Positions 24,242 to 33,935 are shown, counted from the stretch's first letter. The stretch: 64,000 nt of DNA from JANWVO01 sp037446555 (GCA_037446555.1 JBBIIK010000020.1:5187-69186), one strand, 5' to 3'. Notes: generated by a model not told the origin, from the sequence alone. A program made the numbers and translations.

Positions 24242-27200
24242 ATGACTTCAAGACCACGTCGGTTCTCCAAGGCTGTTTGGGTTGCCGTGGGGGTTCTGCT
24301 GTTGTGGGCCTTTCAGTCAGGCGCCCATGCGCAGCTCATCACCGGCAGCCTGACAGGGATCGTCATGGACAGCTCGTCGGCCGTGGTGCCGGGGGCGTCT
24401 GTGACGCTCACCAACGAGAGGTCGGGCGACACCCGGCGCACGACCACGAATTCCGAAGGGTACTTCTCGATCTCCGGCGTGCTGCCGGGATCTTACACGG
24501 TCACCATTGAAATGCAGGGCTTCCAGCCGTACAAGGCGGAGAGGGTCGTCTTCAATGCAGGCGACCGCCGCACGCTGGGCGAGGTGGTCCTGCAGGTGGC
24601 GACCACAGGCACCGAGGTCAGCGTCACGGCTGTGCTCGAGGAACTGACGCCTGTCGACACGGGCGAAAAGAACGTCGTCCTCAGCCAGCAGCAGATGCAG
24701 AACGTGGCCATCGTCGGGCGCAGCGCCGCCGAGTACATCAAGATCCTGCCCGGGATGGCCTTCATCAGCCCCGGTGTGGAAAACCGCCCGGGCTTCAACG
24801 GCGAAAACATCGGCATCAACGGCAACGGCGACGGCGGCAAGCAGAGCACCATCGGGAACTTCTCGGCCAACGGCACCCGGCCTGAGGCGCTCGACATCGT
24901 GGCCGACGGCTCGCACGTGAGCGATCCGGGCTGCAACTGCGCCAATCCGGTCAACCCCAATCCGGAGATGATCGAGGAGTTCAAGGTGCAGCAGTCGAAC
25001 TTCGGCGCTGAGAACGCCAAAGGGCCCGTTGTGTTGAACTCCATCACCAAGGCTGGCGGACGCGACTTCCACGGCAGCGCTTATCTGTACGCCCGCCACT
25101 ATTCGCTCAACGCCAACGACTGGCTGAACAACGCCCAGGGCACTGATCCCAAGACCGGCAAGCCTGTGGCAGGCAGGCCCAACAACAAGTACTTCTTCCC
25201 CGGCGGCACATTCAGTGGCCCGGTCCTTCTGCCCGGCACCAAGTTCAACCGCAACCGCGACAAGCTCTTCTTCTTCACCGGCTTCGAGAGCTTCCGCCAA
25301 ACCATCGACACGGGCCTGCTCCGCTCCGTGGTGCATACGGAAGCCATGCGGCAGGGCGATTTCTCCGACACAGCCTATTTGCAGAAGTTGCAGAGTGCCG
25401 CAGGCATCGCGGCCAACCCGCTGAAGGCGGACCGCTATCCTGGCGGACGCATCCCTGCCAGCCAGCTCGATCCTGGCATGACCAACCTGCTGAAGCTGAC
25501 GCCGCTGCCGAACACCGACCCCGCCGGCGCGGGCAACGGCTTCAACTGGGCGCGCGTGCTCGTAATCGACCAGAACATGTGGCAGAGCCTGAGCCGCGTC
25601 GACTACAACATCAGCGACAACACCAAGCTCTTCGTCCGCTACAACCGCCAGAACGAACTCCAGCCGTTCCCCATCATGCTTTGGTGGCGGAACGCCGGTT
25701 CGGTGCCCCTGCCCACTCCCATCGAGGGCAAGAACCGGACCGACAGCATTTCGTTCAACTTCACCAAGGTTCTTTCGCCGACGCTGACCAACGAGACGGT
25801 GTTCGGGTACACCTTTGTGGACTTCCCGAACTCCTATCAGGACTACAACAAAATGACCCGCGCGGCGAACAACTACCCCTACAAGGGAATCTTCAAGCAG
25901 GACGACAAGATCCCGGCTTTCTGGACGTGGTCGGCGCCCACCGCCGGCGTTTACTCCACTGGCGGCTTCGACCCCGTTCTGTTTGCCACCAAACACCTGG
26001 TCACGCTGACCAACACGGTGAGCAAAGTGACCGGCACACACACCATGAAGTTCGGCGGCTACTACGGCTACATCCGCAACAACCAGCCGGGCAACGCCAA
26101 TTCCAACGGCCAGCTCATCTTCGATACGTGGGCTGACGCCAGCACGGGCAACGTGCTCGGCGACTACGTGACGGGGATCGTCGTCCAGTACAGCGAGGCG
26201 ACCAAGCAGATCCCGCGCGACATCAAGTGGAACGAGCTGGCCTTCTTCGCCCAGGACAGCTGGAAGATCACGCCGCGCTTCACCCTGGAGTACGGCCTTC
26301 GCATCCAGCACATGCAGCCCTGGACGGCCCGCAACGGCATCGGCATCGCCACATGGGTGCCTTCCGCCTACAGCCCCACGGCGCCGTCCTCCGACCTGCC
26401 GGGCATCCTCTGGCACGCCAAGGACAAGTCCGTCCCGCTGGCCGGCTGGCAGACGCGCGCGCTGTACTACTCGCCGCGGTTCGGCTTCGCCTGGGACCTC
26501 TTCGGCAAGGGCAAGACGGTGCTGCGCGGCGGCTACGGCATGTTCTACTACCATGACCCGCAGCTCGCCGCCGACGCCATGGACCTGCCCGCCGGCGTCC
26601 GCAACACGAGCGTCTGCTGTGGCGTCACGTTGCCGCAGATCGACGCCACGGCTACGCAGGGAAGCCTCGCCTTCGGCGGCACTGCCGTCAACGGCCGCGA
26701 CGACCGGCAGCCGCGCACGCAGAGCTTCAGCTTTACGCTCAGCCAGCGTCTGCCCAGCCGCACACTGCTGGAAGTCTCCTACGTCGGCAACAAGTCGGAC
26801 CACCTGATCAACAGCGGCTACCAGAACATCAACCGCGTTCCCATCGGAGCCATGCTGAATGATCCGGGCGGGGATACCAACGCTTACCGCCCGCTGCGGA
26901 ACTTCCAGGACCTCAACGTTCCCAGCCACTCCTCCTACTCCAACTACAACTCGCTTCAGGTCTTCGCCACCAAACAGGCGGGCTGGTCCAACTACACGCT
27001 CGCCTACACGTGGTCGAAGGCGATGGGAATCGTCACCAACCCGATCCTGGCGATCCCCGAGCGTTTGAAGGACAACTATGGCCCGCTGTCCTTTGACCGG
27101 ACGCATGTGCTGGCCGCCAGTTACGTGCTGAACATTCCGGACGTCGTCAAGACCGGCAATCTGCTGGCCAAGGGAATCGCCAACGGATGGCAGATCTCCG

Positions 27201-27724
27201 GCATTGTACAGGCCACCAGCGGCGTCAACATCTGGCAGAACTCGGACAACAACTTCAACTTCCAGGCGCCTTCGAAGATCCGTCCTGGCAACAACATGAG
27301 CGACATGGAAGTCACCGGGACCAATGCCTGGGCCTTGAGCCCCATCCTCGTCTGCAATCCGAGGGCGAATTTGGGACCGCACCAGTATCTGAACGCGGCC
27401 TGCTTCGCTCCGCCCATCGCCGGGCAGAACGGGCAGTTGGGCGTCAACGGGCCCACCGTGATGCCGTACTTCCGCGGACCGGGCTTCTTCAACACCGACC
27501 TGTCGGTGTTCAAGAACTTCAAGTGGAGCGAATCGAAGAACGTGCAGCTCCGCTTCTCGGCCTACAACGTCGCCAACCACCCCAATGTCTCCTTCGTAAA
27601 TGGGGACCAGAACCTCCGCATGACCATGGACGCGGCCGGCCGCATCACCAACTCGAGGTTCGGCTACGCCGATTCCAAGGTGGGCCGCCGCATCATCCAG
27701 ATGGGCTTACGGTTCCTGTTCTGA
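24242..27724 (+). CDS. TonB-dependent receptor, Oar-type, with carboxypeptidase-like N-terminal domain
   Basis: 1160 residues from the ATG at 24242, preceded by AGGGG. An upstream TTG is less likely. A signal peptide (MTSRPRRFSK then a hydrophobic run to SGAHAQ) precedes a carboxypeptidase regulatory-like domain (GSLTGIVMDSSSAVVPGASV, TTTNSEGYFSISGVLPGSYT). A plug domain comes next, then a long beta-barrel ending in LRFLF, the outer-membrane C-terminal aromatic signature. Such proteins import large nutrients with TonB energy. No SusD partner is present, as is usual for acidobacterial Oar-like receptors. The substrate is unknown. Control by the divergent malectin regulator is an inference from position. 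Confidence 0.93.
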   Translation: MTSRPRRFSKAVWVAVGVLLLWAFQSGAHAQLITGSLTGIVMDSSSAVVPGASVTLTNERSGDTRRTTTNSEGYFSISGVLPGSYTVTIEMQGFQPYKAERVVFNAGDRRTLGEVVLQVATTGTEVSVTAVLEELTPVDTGEKNVVLSQQQMQNVAIVGRSAAEYIKILPGMAFISPGVENRPGFNGENIGINGNGDGGKQSTIGNFSANGTRPEALDIVADGSHVSDPGCNCANPVNPNPEMIEEFKVQQSNFGAENAKGPVVLNSITKAGGRDFHGSAYLYARHYSLNANDWLNNAQGTDPKTGKPVAGRPNNKYFFPGGTFSGPVLLPGTKFNRNRDKLFFFTGFESFRQTIDTGLLRSVVHTEAMRQGDFSDTAYLQKLQSAAGIAANPLKADRYPGGRIPASQLDPGMTNLLKLTPLPNTDPAGAGNGFNWARVLVIDQNMWQSLSRVDYNISDNTKLFVRYNRQNELQPFPIMLWWRNAGSVPLPTPIEGKNRTDSISFNFTKVLSPTLTNETVFGYTFVDFPNSYQDYNKMTRAANNYPYKGIFKQDDKIPAFWTWSAPTAGVYSTGGFDPVLFATKHLVTLTNTVSKVTGTHTMKFGGYYGYIRNNQPGNANSNGQLIFDTWADASTGNVLGDYVTGIVVQYSEATKQIPRDIKWNELAFFAQDSWKITPRFTLEYGLRIQHMQPWTARNGIGIATWVPSAYSPTAPSSDLPGILWHAKDKSVPLAGWQTRALYYSPRFGFAWDLFGKGKTVLRGGYGMFYYHDPQLAADAMDLPAGVRNTSVCCGVTLPQIDATATQGSLAFGGTAVNGRDDRQPRTQSFSFTLSQRLPSRTLLEVSYVGNKSDHLINSGYQNINRVPIGAMLNDPGGDTNAYRPLRNFQDLNVPSHSSYSNYNSLQVFATKQAGWSNYTLAYTWSKAMGIVTNPILAIPERLKDNYGPLSFDRTHVLAASYVLNIPDVVKTGNLLAKGIANGWQISGIVQATSGVNIWQNSDNNFNFQAPSKIRPGNNMSDMEVTGTNAWALSPILVCNPRANLGPHQYLNAACFAPPIAGQNGQLGVNGPTVMPYFRGPGFFNTDLSVFKNFKWSESKNVQLRFSAYNVANHPNVSFVNGDQNLRMTMDAAGRITNSRFGYADSKVGRRIIQMGLRFLF

Positions 27725-27977
27725 GCGTCACGCCGTCCCGTAGAACGCGCAGGTGCGCTTCGCGCGGGGACTAGTTCCCGTGGGCGGAGGCGCCTGCGCA
27801 TTGTCTTGCAGCGCAGCAACGGCCGCTTTCAGCTCTCCTGCACCTGCCTTCCTGCGAGGGCGGCGGAGGGGCAAGTCACTGCGTTCCTCGCATGGTCTGT
27901 GGCCTCACGCGGGCCTCTGCGTGCGGTGTGCTAGCCTATGGAAGGCTTTCAAATCCCGCAGATGGCGCGCGTTTCCT

Positions 27978-28718
27978 ATGGCTGCCGGTGCTGACTTTTG
28001 GTATCGCCACCGAGGTGCGCTGGCGCGTCTGGTCGGGCTGGACCTGACGCATTCCCAGAGGCGTTACGCCCGCCTGCTCGAGTCGTTGGTCGAACCTGGA
28101 TGCCGATGGCTTGACCTGGGTTGCGGGAGGCAGATCCTTCCCGAATGGGCGCTGGATGCGGAACGCCAACGCGTTCTGAGCGGCAGGGCTGCTTTGCTGG
28201 TGGGCGTTGACGTCGACAAGGCTCTCTGGGAACACCCGTTGATCCGCGACAGAGTCGTCGGGCTCGGGGGGCAACTCCCATTTCGGGACGGCGCTTTTGA
28301 TCTTGTGACTGCGAATATGGTGACGGAACACGTCCCTGCTCCGGATGAGTTCCTCGCCGACATCTGGAGGGTGCTTGCGCCGGGAGGGAAGTTCGTCTTT
28401 CACACGCCGAACGCCAGATATCCGCTCGTTTGGATCGCGAGGCTGTTCCCCTATCCAGTCCGGCGGCGGTTAGTGTTCCGGATTGAAGGCCGCGCCGAGG
28501 ATGACGTGTTCCCCACGTTCTACCGCATGAATTCGCTGTCTGCGATCCGACGGCATTCGGAGCGGGGGGGATTTGATGTTTTCCGTCTTGAGACCGTCAA
28601 TTCCTCAGGGACTTTTGGACGCTGGGGGCCTGCGGGCTGGGCGGAAGTCGTTCTGATGAAGATGCTCTCGTCGATCGGAGTCCGTCCCATTGTTCTCTGC
28701 GTGCTGCGAAAGCGCTGA
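27978..28718 (+). CDS. SAM-dependent methyltransferase (class I)
   Basis: 246 residues from the ATG at 27978. The longer open frame from 27753 translates to Cys/Arg-rich sequence that is unlikely to be real. The SAM-binding motif CRWLDLGCGRQILPEW is followed by GVDVDK, then LPFRDGAFDLVTANMVTEHV (motif II/III), and LAPGGKFVFHTPN. This is the methyltransferase 11 type. The acceptor is unknown. It is convergent with the O-antigen-ligase-like gene, so a polysaccharide or glycolipid acceptor would fit the surroundings. Confidence 0.85.
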   Translation: MAAGADFWYRHRGALARLVGLDLTHSQRRYARLLESLVEPGCRWLDLGCGRQILPEWALDAERQRVLSGRAALLVGVDVDKALWEHPLIRDRVVGLGGQLPFRDGAFDLVTANMVTEHVPAPDEFLADIWRVLAPGGKFVFHTPNARYPLVWIARLFPYPVRRRLVFRIEGRAEDDVFPTFYRMNSLSAIRRHSERGGFDVFRLETVNSSGTFGRWGPAGWAEVVLMKMLSSIGVRPIVLCVLRKR

Positions 28719-28773
28719 TCCGCATCCGGTCTTCCGGGGTTGTGCTGGCCGCAGGCAAACGGGCGGCTGTGGC

Positions 28774-30192
28774 TCAGGGGCGGCCCGGTCCGCCTACGCG
28801 CAGTGGCATCCTTTTGACGGAACGCACTGGGCGGTGCGCCTGCAACGTTGGCCGCTCTGGCAAGCCCGCCACGGCGGCGGTGGAAGCAAGCGGGCCGGGA
28901 TCGACTGCCGAGCCGGCGGGCGGGTTGTGCGGCGCCAACTGCCTCTGCTCGTTCTTCTCTGTCTCCACCCACGCCGCAGCCGCACAGATCAGCACGTAGT
29001 ACAGGTCGAAGGTGGTCCGCGAAAGAAAGGTCGATCCGAAGACGAAGACACCCAGTGCTGTGAATATCGCGTAGGGGACAGCTGCCTCCTCGGTCAATCC
29101 GGCTGCAGAAAGCCGCCTCCCCGCCCGCCACATGCGCAGCATGGCGCTGGCGAGCATCCACACGTAAAGCAGCAAAGCGAAGATTCCGCTGTCAACCAGA
29201 ATTTGCAGCCACGTGTTGTGCAGGACCTTGCCCGCATATGTGGCCGCATCTTCCGGCGGCACATACTTGAAAATCAGACGCTGCTGGTTGGTCTCTGTGA
29301 ACCCGACTCCGAACAATGGATAATCCATCCAGATCTTCGGAGCGGCCAGGGCTACAGCGATCCGCCCGCGGGCGGAGGATTCGGCGTTCGGATCTTTCAG
29401 TGTCGCCATGCGGCTCGAGAGGCTGTCCCAGACCAGAAAGGCCACGCCCGCACTGGCTGTTCCCATTAGACCCAGTGCGAGCCACTTGCGTTTTTCGAGC
29501 AATGTGATCAGCAACAGCCCGGCGGAGACAGCCAGAATTCCGCCGCGGCTGTGAGTCATTGTCACTGCCGCCAGGCTCATCGCCGAGGCGCTGATCAATC
29601 CGAGTTTCATCCATCTGGACGGCACCAGATGCCGGGTGAACCAGCACATCGGAACGGCCATCGCAAATGCCAGCGCCATCGTATTGTTGTCACTGAGAAA
29701 CCCGCCATATCCGCCGAGAAAAACGACCCCGCCGTGCAGCACTCCATACAAGCCGTACTTGGTTCCCAGCGCTCCAAGCGAACCGGCCACCACGAGGCAA
29801 AACCACTTCAACTGGTTTCTGGTCTCCAGAACCAGCGGAATCACAACGGCCATCACAAAGACCCGCAAGAAGAATAGGTAACGGTCCACGCACAACGTGG
29901 GGTCAACCGCGGTAATCACCGAAATCGTGACCACCAGCAGAAACAGGAGCATGTTCCTCAGCAGAGGGTTCAGGATCAGGAGAGGCAGGTTCCGCAGAAT
30001 CCGCGGAACATTGGACAGCAGCGTCGCCAGCGCCAGGAAGAGCGAATACCGGTTTGGACCCGACCAGGCCAGGATGTCCGGCCTCATCATCCCGAACCAG
30101 TAATAACCGTACAGCCCCAACACCGGACGCAGAGGGCTGAGGATGGAGAGTCCGGCGACCGTTGCGATGACAATGAGAGCGCGAATCCCCAT
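28774..30192 (-). CDS. O-antigen ligase-like / putative O-glycosylation ligase membrane protein
   Basis: 472 residues with about ten to twelve membrane helices. The Wzy_C/WaaL-type periplasmic region includes THSRGGILAVSAGLLL and DYPLFGVGFTETNQQRLIF, with HNTWLQILVDSGIFALLLYV after it. These Arg/His positions are typical of the ligase loop. The N-terminal ILSPLRPVLGLYGYYWFG resembles the 'putative O-glycosylation ligase, exosortase A-associated' subgroup. If so, it would glycosylate surface proteins such as the PEP-CTERM protein at 7.2-8.7 kb. No exosortase is in the window. Confidence 0.82.
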   Translation of the reverse strand: MGIRALIVIATVAGLSILSPLRPVLGLYGYYWFGMMRPDILAWSGPNRYSLFLALATLLSNVPRILRNLPLLILNPLLRNMLLFLLVVTISVITAVDPTLCVDRYLFFLRVFVMAVVIPLVLETRNQLKWFCLVVAGSLGALGTKYGLYGVLHGGVVFLGGYGGFLSDNNTMALAFAMAVPMCWFTRHLVPSRWMKLGLISASAMSLAAVTMTHSRGGILAVSAGLLLITLLEKRKWLALGLMGTASAGVAFLVWDSLSSRMATLKDPNAESSARGRIAVALAAPKIWMDYPLFGVGFTETNQQRLIFKYVPPEDAATYAGKVLHNTWLQILVDSGIFALLLYVWMLASAMLRMWRAGRRLSAAGLTEEAAVPYAIFTALGVFVFGSTFLSRTTFDLYYVLICAAAAWVETEKNEQRQLAPHNPPAGSAVDPGPLASTAAVAGLPERPTLQAHRPVRSVKRMPLRVGGPGRP

Positions 30193-30273
30193 CTTCGGTC
30201 AGGGCCCGTCCCCCCAATCTAGCACGAACGCCGCTCCTCGCCACCCGCTCCGGCGGTCAACAGACGCCGCACC

Positions 30274-31956
30274 GTGCCGCTGACCGGCATTGCTCATCCT
30301 TATGCGTCCCGGCGGCCAGTCTTCTGGTATGATCCATGGGTCAGAGGTTCGCGAGCTTCCCGCCAGCCTCCCGCGCTAAGAGCACTGTCACCAGCCAGCC
30401 CGCACGGACTGCGGCCGGCGGCACAGCCGGCATTCTGGTTCCGAGCCCGGGGGAACCTCTTCCGCTACGACGGGCCCGCCGGCACCGTCGTGTTCCTGGC
30501 CGCGCTCCCGCTATGTCTCGGCATCGCACTGGCCTCGGGCGCCCCGCTGTTTTCCTGCATTGTGGCCGGTGTGGTCGGAGGCATCGTGATTTCGTTCCCT
30601 TTGGCTTCGCAGGTGAGCGTCAGCGGTCCCGCGGCCGGGCTCGGCGTGATTGTCGCCACCGCCATCGCCAGCCTCGGCTCCTTCCCGGCGTTGTTGACGG
30701 CGGTCGTGTTCGCGGGTCTTCTCCAGATCCTGATGGGCGTCCTGCGTCTTGGGCTGCTGGCTGAATACGTGCCGAACTCCGTGATCAAGGGCATGCTCGC
30801 GGCCATCGGGATCGTCATCATCCTCAAGCAGATCCCGCACGCTCTGGGGCGCGACCAGGACTATATGGGAGAATTTGCTTTCCTCGAAAAATCCGGGTTC
30901 AACACGCTGACCGACATTCTGGCGGCGCTGGCGGCGCCGCACGGCGGCGCGGCCCTCATCGCCGTGGCGTCGATGGCCGTGATGATCTTCTGGGAACGCC
31001 TCCAGCCCCGCCTTGGCGGCATTCTCCGGCTCTTGCCCGGGCCGCTGCTGGCTGTTGGGCTCGGGCTGGGCCTGAACACGCTGTTCCGCGCCCTGGGCTC
31101 TTCGCTGGCCATCACCGAGCCGGAGCATCTGGTCACTCTGCCCGTCGCCGGTTCCCCTCGCGAGTTCTGGCAGCTGCTCACCCACCCGGACTTCTCGCGC
31201 GCCGCCGACCCGAATGTCTGGATCGCGGCATTCACGCTTGCCGTGGTGGCCAGCATCGAGACCCTTCTTTCCATCGAGGCGGCCGACCGCCTGGATCCTT
31301 ACCACCGCATCACGCCCACCAACCGCGAGTTGCTGGCGCAGGGCGTGGGCAACATTATGAGCGGGCTGCTGGGCGGGCTGCCGGTGACCAGCTTGGTGGT
31401 GCGCACTTCGGCTAACGTCTTCGCCGGCGCGCGCACGTGGATGTCCTCCTTCATCCATGGCTGGCTCCTGGCGCTTGGCGTGATGCTCCTTCCGCAGCTT
31501 CTCAACCAGATCCCTCTCGCCTGCCTGGCTTCCGTCCTCATCCTGGTCGGCTTCAAGCTGGCCAAGCCCTCCTTGTGGCGGTCTATGTACGCGCAAGGGT
31601 GGAGCCAGTTCCTTCCTTTCACCGTCACAGTGGTGGCAGTGGTCTTCACGGACCTGCTGAAAGGCGTGCTTGTCGGGTTCCTGATCGGCATCTTCTTCGT
31701 GCTGCGCGCCAACCACCACGCCGCGCTGACCGTCGTCGATCAGGACCGCTATTACCTGGTTCGATTCAACAAGGACGCCTCTTTCGTCAACAAGAACGAA
31801 CTCCGCTCGCGGCTGCGCGCCATTCCGCCGGGCTCCCATGTCATCGTGGACGCCACCAAGGCCCTCTACATCGACCATGACATCCGCGAGGCCGTCGAAG
31901 ACTACATGCCCCTGGCCCCCTACCGCGGCATCACAGTCGAACTCCGCAATTTCTGA
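30274..31956 (+). CDS. SulP-family anion transporter with STAS domain
   Basis: Up to 560 residues. The membrane part begins FRYDGPAGTVVFLAALPLCLG and holds the SulP signature VSVSGPAAGLGVIVA plus about ten helices. A short C-terminal STAS domain follows (HVIVDATKALYIDHDIREAV). These carriers move bicarbonate, sulfate or other anions. The carbonic anhydrase gene 10 bases downstream points to bicarbonate. The N-terminus is uncertain: the only upstream in-frame start (GTG 30274) precedes the likely promoter at 30325-30333, an ATG at 30336 is in another frame, and a GTG at 30490 would remove conserved residues. A short frameshift near the G-run 30448-30452 is possible. Confidence 0.85.
   Translation: MPLTGIAHPYASRRPVFWYDPWVRGSRASRQPPALRALSPASPHGLRPAAQPAFWFRARGNLFRYDGPAGTVVFLAALPLCLGIALASGAPLFSCIVAGVVGGIVISFPLASQVSVSGPAAGLGVIVATAIASLGSFPALLTAVVFAGLLQILMGVLRLGLLAEYVPNSVIKGMLAAIGIVIILKQIPHALGRDQDYMGEFAFLEKSGFNTLTDILAALAAPHGGAALIAVASMAVMIFWERLQPRLGGILRLLPGPLLAVGLGLGLNTLFRALGSSLAITEPEHLVTLPVAGSPREFWQLLTHPDFSRAADPNVWIAAFTLAVVASIETLLSIEAADRLDPYHRITPTNRELLAQGVGNIMSGLLGGLPVTSLVVRTSANVFAGARTWMSSFIHGWLLALGVMLLPQLLNQIPLACLASVLILVGFKLAKPSLWRSMYAQGWSQFLPFTVTVVAVVFTDLLKGVLVGFLIGIFFVLRANHHAALTVVDQDRYYLVRFNKDASFVNKNELRSRLRAIPPGSHVIVDATKALYIDHDIREAVEDYMPLAPYRGITVELRNF
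30325..30333 (+). promoter_or_regulatory. Extended -10 promoter element (TGGTATGAT)
   Basis: TGG-TATGAT fits an extended -10 box (TGn plus a TATAAT-like hexamer) and lies just before the SulP gene. The identical 9-mer precedes the apiose operon at 43763-43771. It implies transcription from about 30340. Confidence 0.4.
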
Positions 31957-31966
31957 AGAGGTTCCC

Positions 31967-32632
31967 ATGGAGTCCTACAAGAAGCTGCTGCTCGCCAACA
32001 AAGCCTGGGTGCAGGACAAACTCAACGTGGATCCCCGGTTCTTCGAGCGCCAGTCTGCGCATCAGCGTCCGGAGTATATGTGGATCGGCTGCTCGGATTC
32101 GCGCGTCCCGGCCGAAGACATCACCGGCGCGCAGCCGGGCGAGCTGTTCGTGCACAGAAATGTGGCGAATCTCGTGGTGCACACGGACTTCAACATGCTC
32201 AGCGTGTTGCAATGCGCCGTGGAGGTGCTGGAGGTTCAGCACGTCATTGTGTGCGGCCACTATGATTGTGGTGGCGTCAAGAACGCCCTCACTCGCCACG
32301 ATTTCGGGCTCATCAACAAATGGCTCCGCCACATCAAGGATGTCTACCGCCTGCACCGCCGGGAACTCGAATTGATCGAGGACCCGCAGGAGCGGCTCGA
32401 CCGGATGGTGGAGATCAACGTCATGGAACAGGTGAACAACCTGGCCGAGACCTCCATCGTGCAGCGGGCCTGGAAAAAACACGGACGCCCCGTGCTGCAC
32501 GGCTGGATCTACAATTTGCGCACCGGATATCTGAAAGCGCAGGCGTGCCTGCGGCCGGGCGCAAAGCTGGAATCCATCTACCTGTTCGACTTCTGGGACG
32601 AGGCGCCGCCGGGCCGGCAGAGCCAGGAGTGA
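31967..32632 (+). CDS. Beta-carbonic anhydrase
   Basis: 221 residues starting at ATG 31967 with GAAGAGG upstream. It interconverts CO2 and bicarbonate. Zinc ligands are Cys42 (in GCSDSRVPAE, with the Asp44/Arg46 dyad), His98 and Cys101 (in VCGHYDCGG). NVANLVVHTDFNMLSVL is the conserved active-site helix, and KHGRPVLHGWIYNL is typical of the Can-type clade. It lies 10 bases after the SulP gene and is almost surely co-transcribed, a known pairing for bicarbonate supply. Confidence 0.95.
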   Translation: MESYKKLLLANKAWVQDKLNVDPRFFERQSAHQRPEYMWIGCSDSRVPAEDITGAQPGELFVHRNVANLVVHTDFNMLSVLQCAVEVLEVQHVIVCGHYDCGGVKNALTRHDFGLINKWLRHIKDVYRLHRRELELIEDPQERLDRMVEINVMEQVNNLAETSIVQRAWKKHGRPVLHGWIYNLRTGYLKAQACLRPGAKLESIYLFDFWDEAPPGRQSQE

Positions 32633-32648
32633 GATCCGAGGAAGCGTT

Positions 32649-33935
32649 TCAGCCGCGCGCCGCCCACCCCATCCATTCCAGCCCCGCGAGAATCCGCTCC
32701 GTCTCCTCGAATCCATAGGAGATGCGCAGCTGCCGGCGCGCCACCTCGCGCAGTTCGCCCTCAGCCGCCACGCAATACAGGCCCGGGATGTAGACCACCC
32801 GCGGCGTTTCTCCTCCTTGAAAGAGCGCCGTGAAGAACCGGGATTCCGGGTGCGTCTCCACGCCGCGGAACGTCAGATAGAAGTAGAATCCCGCCGAGCC
32901 GCCGGTCACCCCCTCCAGGCAATGCCCAAGATTCCTTTCGATCCCTTCGCGCACGGCCAGTGCTTTCTCCCGGTACCCTTCGTTGACCGCGCGGATCTGC
33001 GCGTCAATGTGGCCATCCAGGATCCACGACGCCATCTCTTGCACGAACAGCGGCGCGCTGAAGCCCGCGTCGCTCGTGCGCTGCACCATCGCGTTCATCA
33101 GCGGCCCGTCCGGCCCCAGCAGGTAACCGATCCGCAACGCCGGCGCGAGGATCTTGGACAGCGTCCCCACTTCATACGCGATACCCAGATCATCCTGCGC
33201 AAGCACAGACTGCGGGCGCTCCGCGGCAGGATCATGGATCATCTGCTCGTAGGCAAGATCGAACACGACGGCAACGCGGCGTTTCAGGCGGCGTGAAACT
33301 TCCGTTCCAATCTCGAGCAGCCTGCGGCGGCGTGCGTTGGAAAGCACGGCGCCTGTCGGGTTGCTAACGGTCATGAAGTAGAAGAACGAGAGCTCCTCCA
33401 GCCCTGCGCCAAGCGCCGCCAGCCGTTTCTCCAGCAGCTCCGGGGGAATGCCGTGCTCGTCCTCCGGAATTGCAAGAAGGCGGAATCCGCGGCGCACCAA
33501 TGCGTCGAGATAGATGTAATAACCCGGGTCCGACGTCACAACGATCCCCGGCCGGCAGATCTCCGCGAAGCCTTCCAGCAGGCTCATGGCGCCGCACGGC
33601 CCGATGATCAGTCGCCGCGCCGCGAGCGTCGCCTCGTCCAGCCCGCCGCCGTGGCGCAGCAGAAAACGGCGCAGCGACCGGATCAGGTTGGGCGAGCCTT
33701 CCGGCCCGCCGTAGTTGAACGCCTGCCGGTAACGCGCGCGATCCGCCCCGACCGCCTCCATGGCCCGCACAAAAAGGTCCGCGGGGATCGTCCGCTCATT
33801 CACGTATCCCACGCCGAGGTTTATGTCGAAGCCGTCGCGGAAGTCGCGCGCGAAGGCGGCCATCATCCGGTTGGCAGGCGAGGGCTCGGCGCTGCGTCCG
33901 CCGTATGCGGACAATTGCGGGATCTGGATGCTCAT
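32649..33935 (-). CDS. Class I/II PLP-dependent aminotransferase
   Basis: 428 residues of fold-type I. Key parts are NYGGPEGSPNLIRSLRRFL, the phosphate-cup region IGPCGAMSLLEGFAEI, SDPGYYIYLDALVRRG, SNPTGAVLSNARRRRLLEI, VVFDLAYEQMIHD (Asp/Tyr contacting PLP), SKILAPALRIGYLLG with Schiff-base Lys261, and RRQLRISYGFEE with the substrate-carboxylate Arg. The order matches the 2-aminoadipate/MocR-like aminotransferases, but the amino acid used cannot be told. It is convergent with the carbonic anhydrase and has no operon partner. Confidence 0.88.
   Translation of the reverse strand: MSIQIPQLSAYGGRSAEPSPANRMMAAFARDFRDGFDINLGVGYVNERTIPADLFVRAMEAVGADRARYRQAFNYGGPEGSPNLIRSLRRFLLRHGGGLDEATLAARRLIIGPCGAMSLLEGFAEICRPGIVVTSDPGYYIYLDALVRRGFRLLAIPEDEHGIPPELLEKRLAALGAGLEELSFFYFMTVSNPTGAVLSNARRRRLLEIGTEVSRRLKRRVAVVFDLAYEQMIHDPAAERPQSVLAQDDLGIAYEVGTLSKILAPALRIGYLLGPDGPLMNAMVQRTSDAGFSAPLFVQEMASWILDGHIDAQIRAVNEGYREKALAVREGIERNLGHCLEGVTGGSAGFYFYLTFRGVETHPESRFFTALFQGGETPRVVYIPGLYCVAAEGELREVARRQLRISYGFEETERILAGLEWMGWAARG

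Noticed and set aside
24317..27580. 1087-codon open frame antisense to the TonB receptor
   Set aside because: The opposite strand encodes a clear receptor. The antisense product is Arg/Val/Asp-rich with no motifs, the usual shadow of a GC-rich gene.
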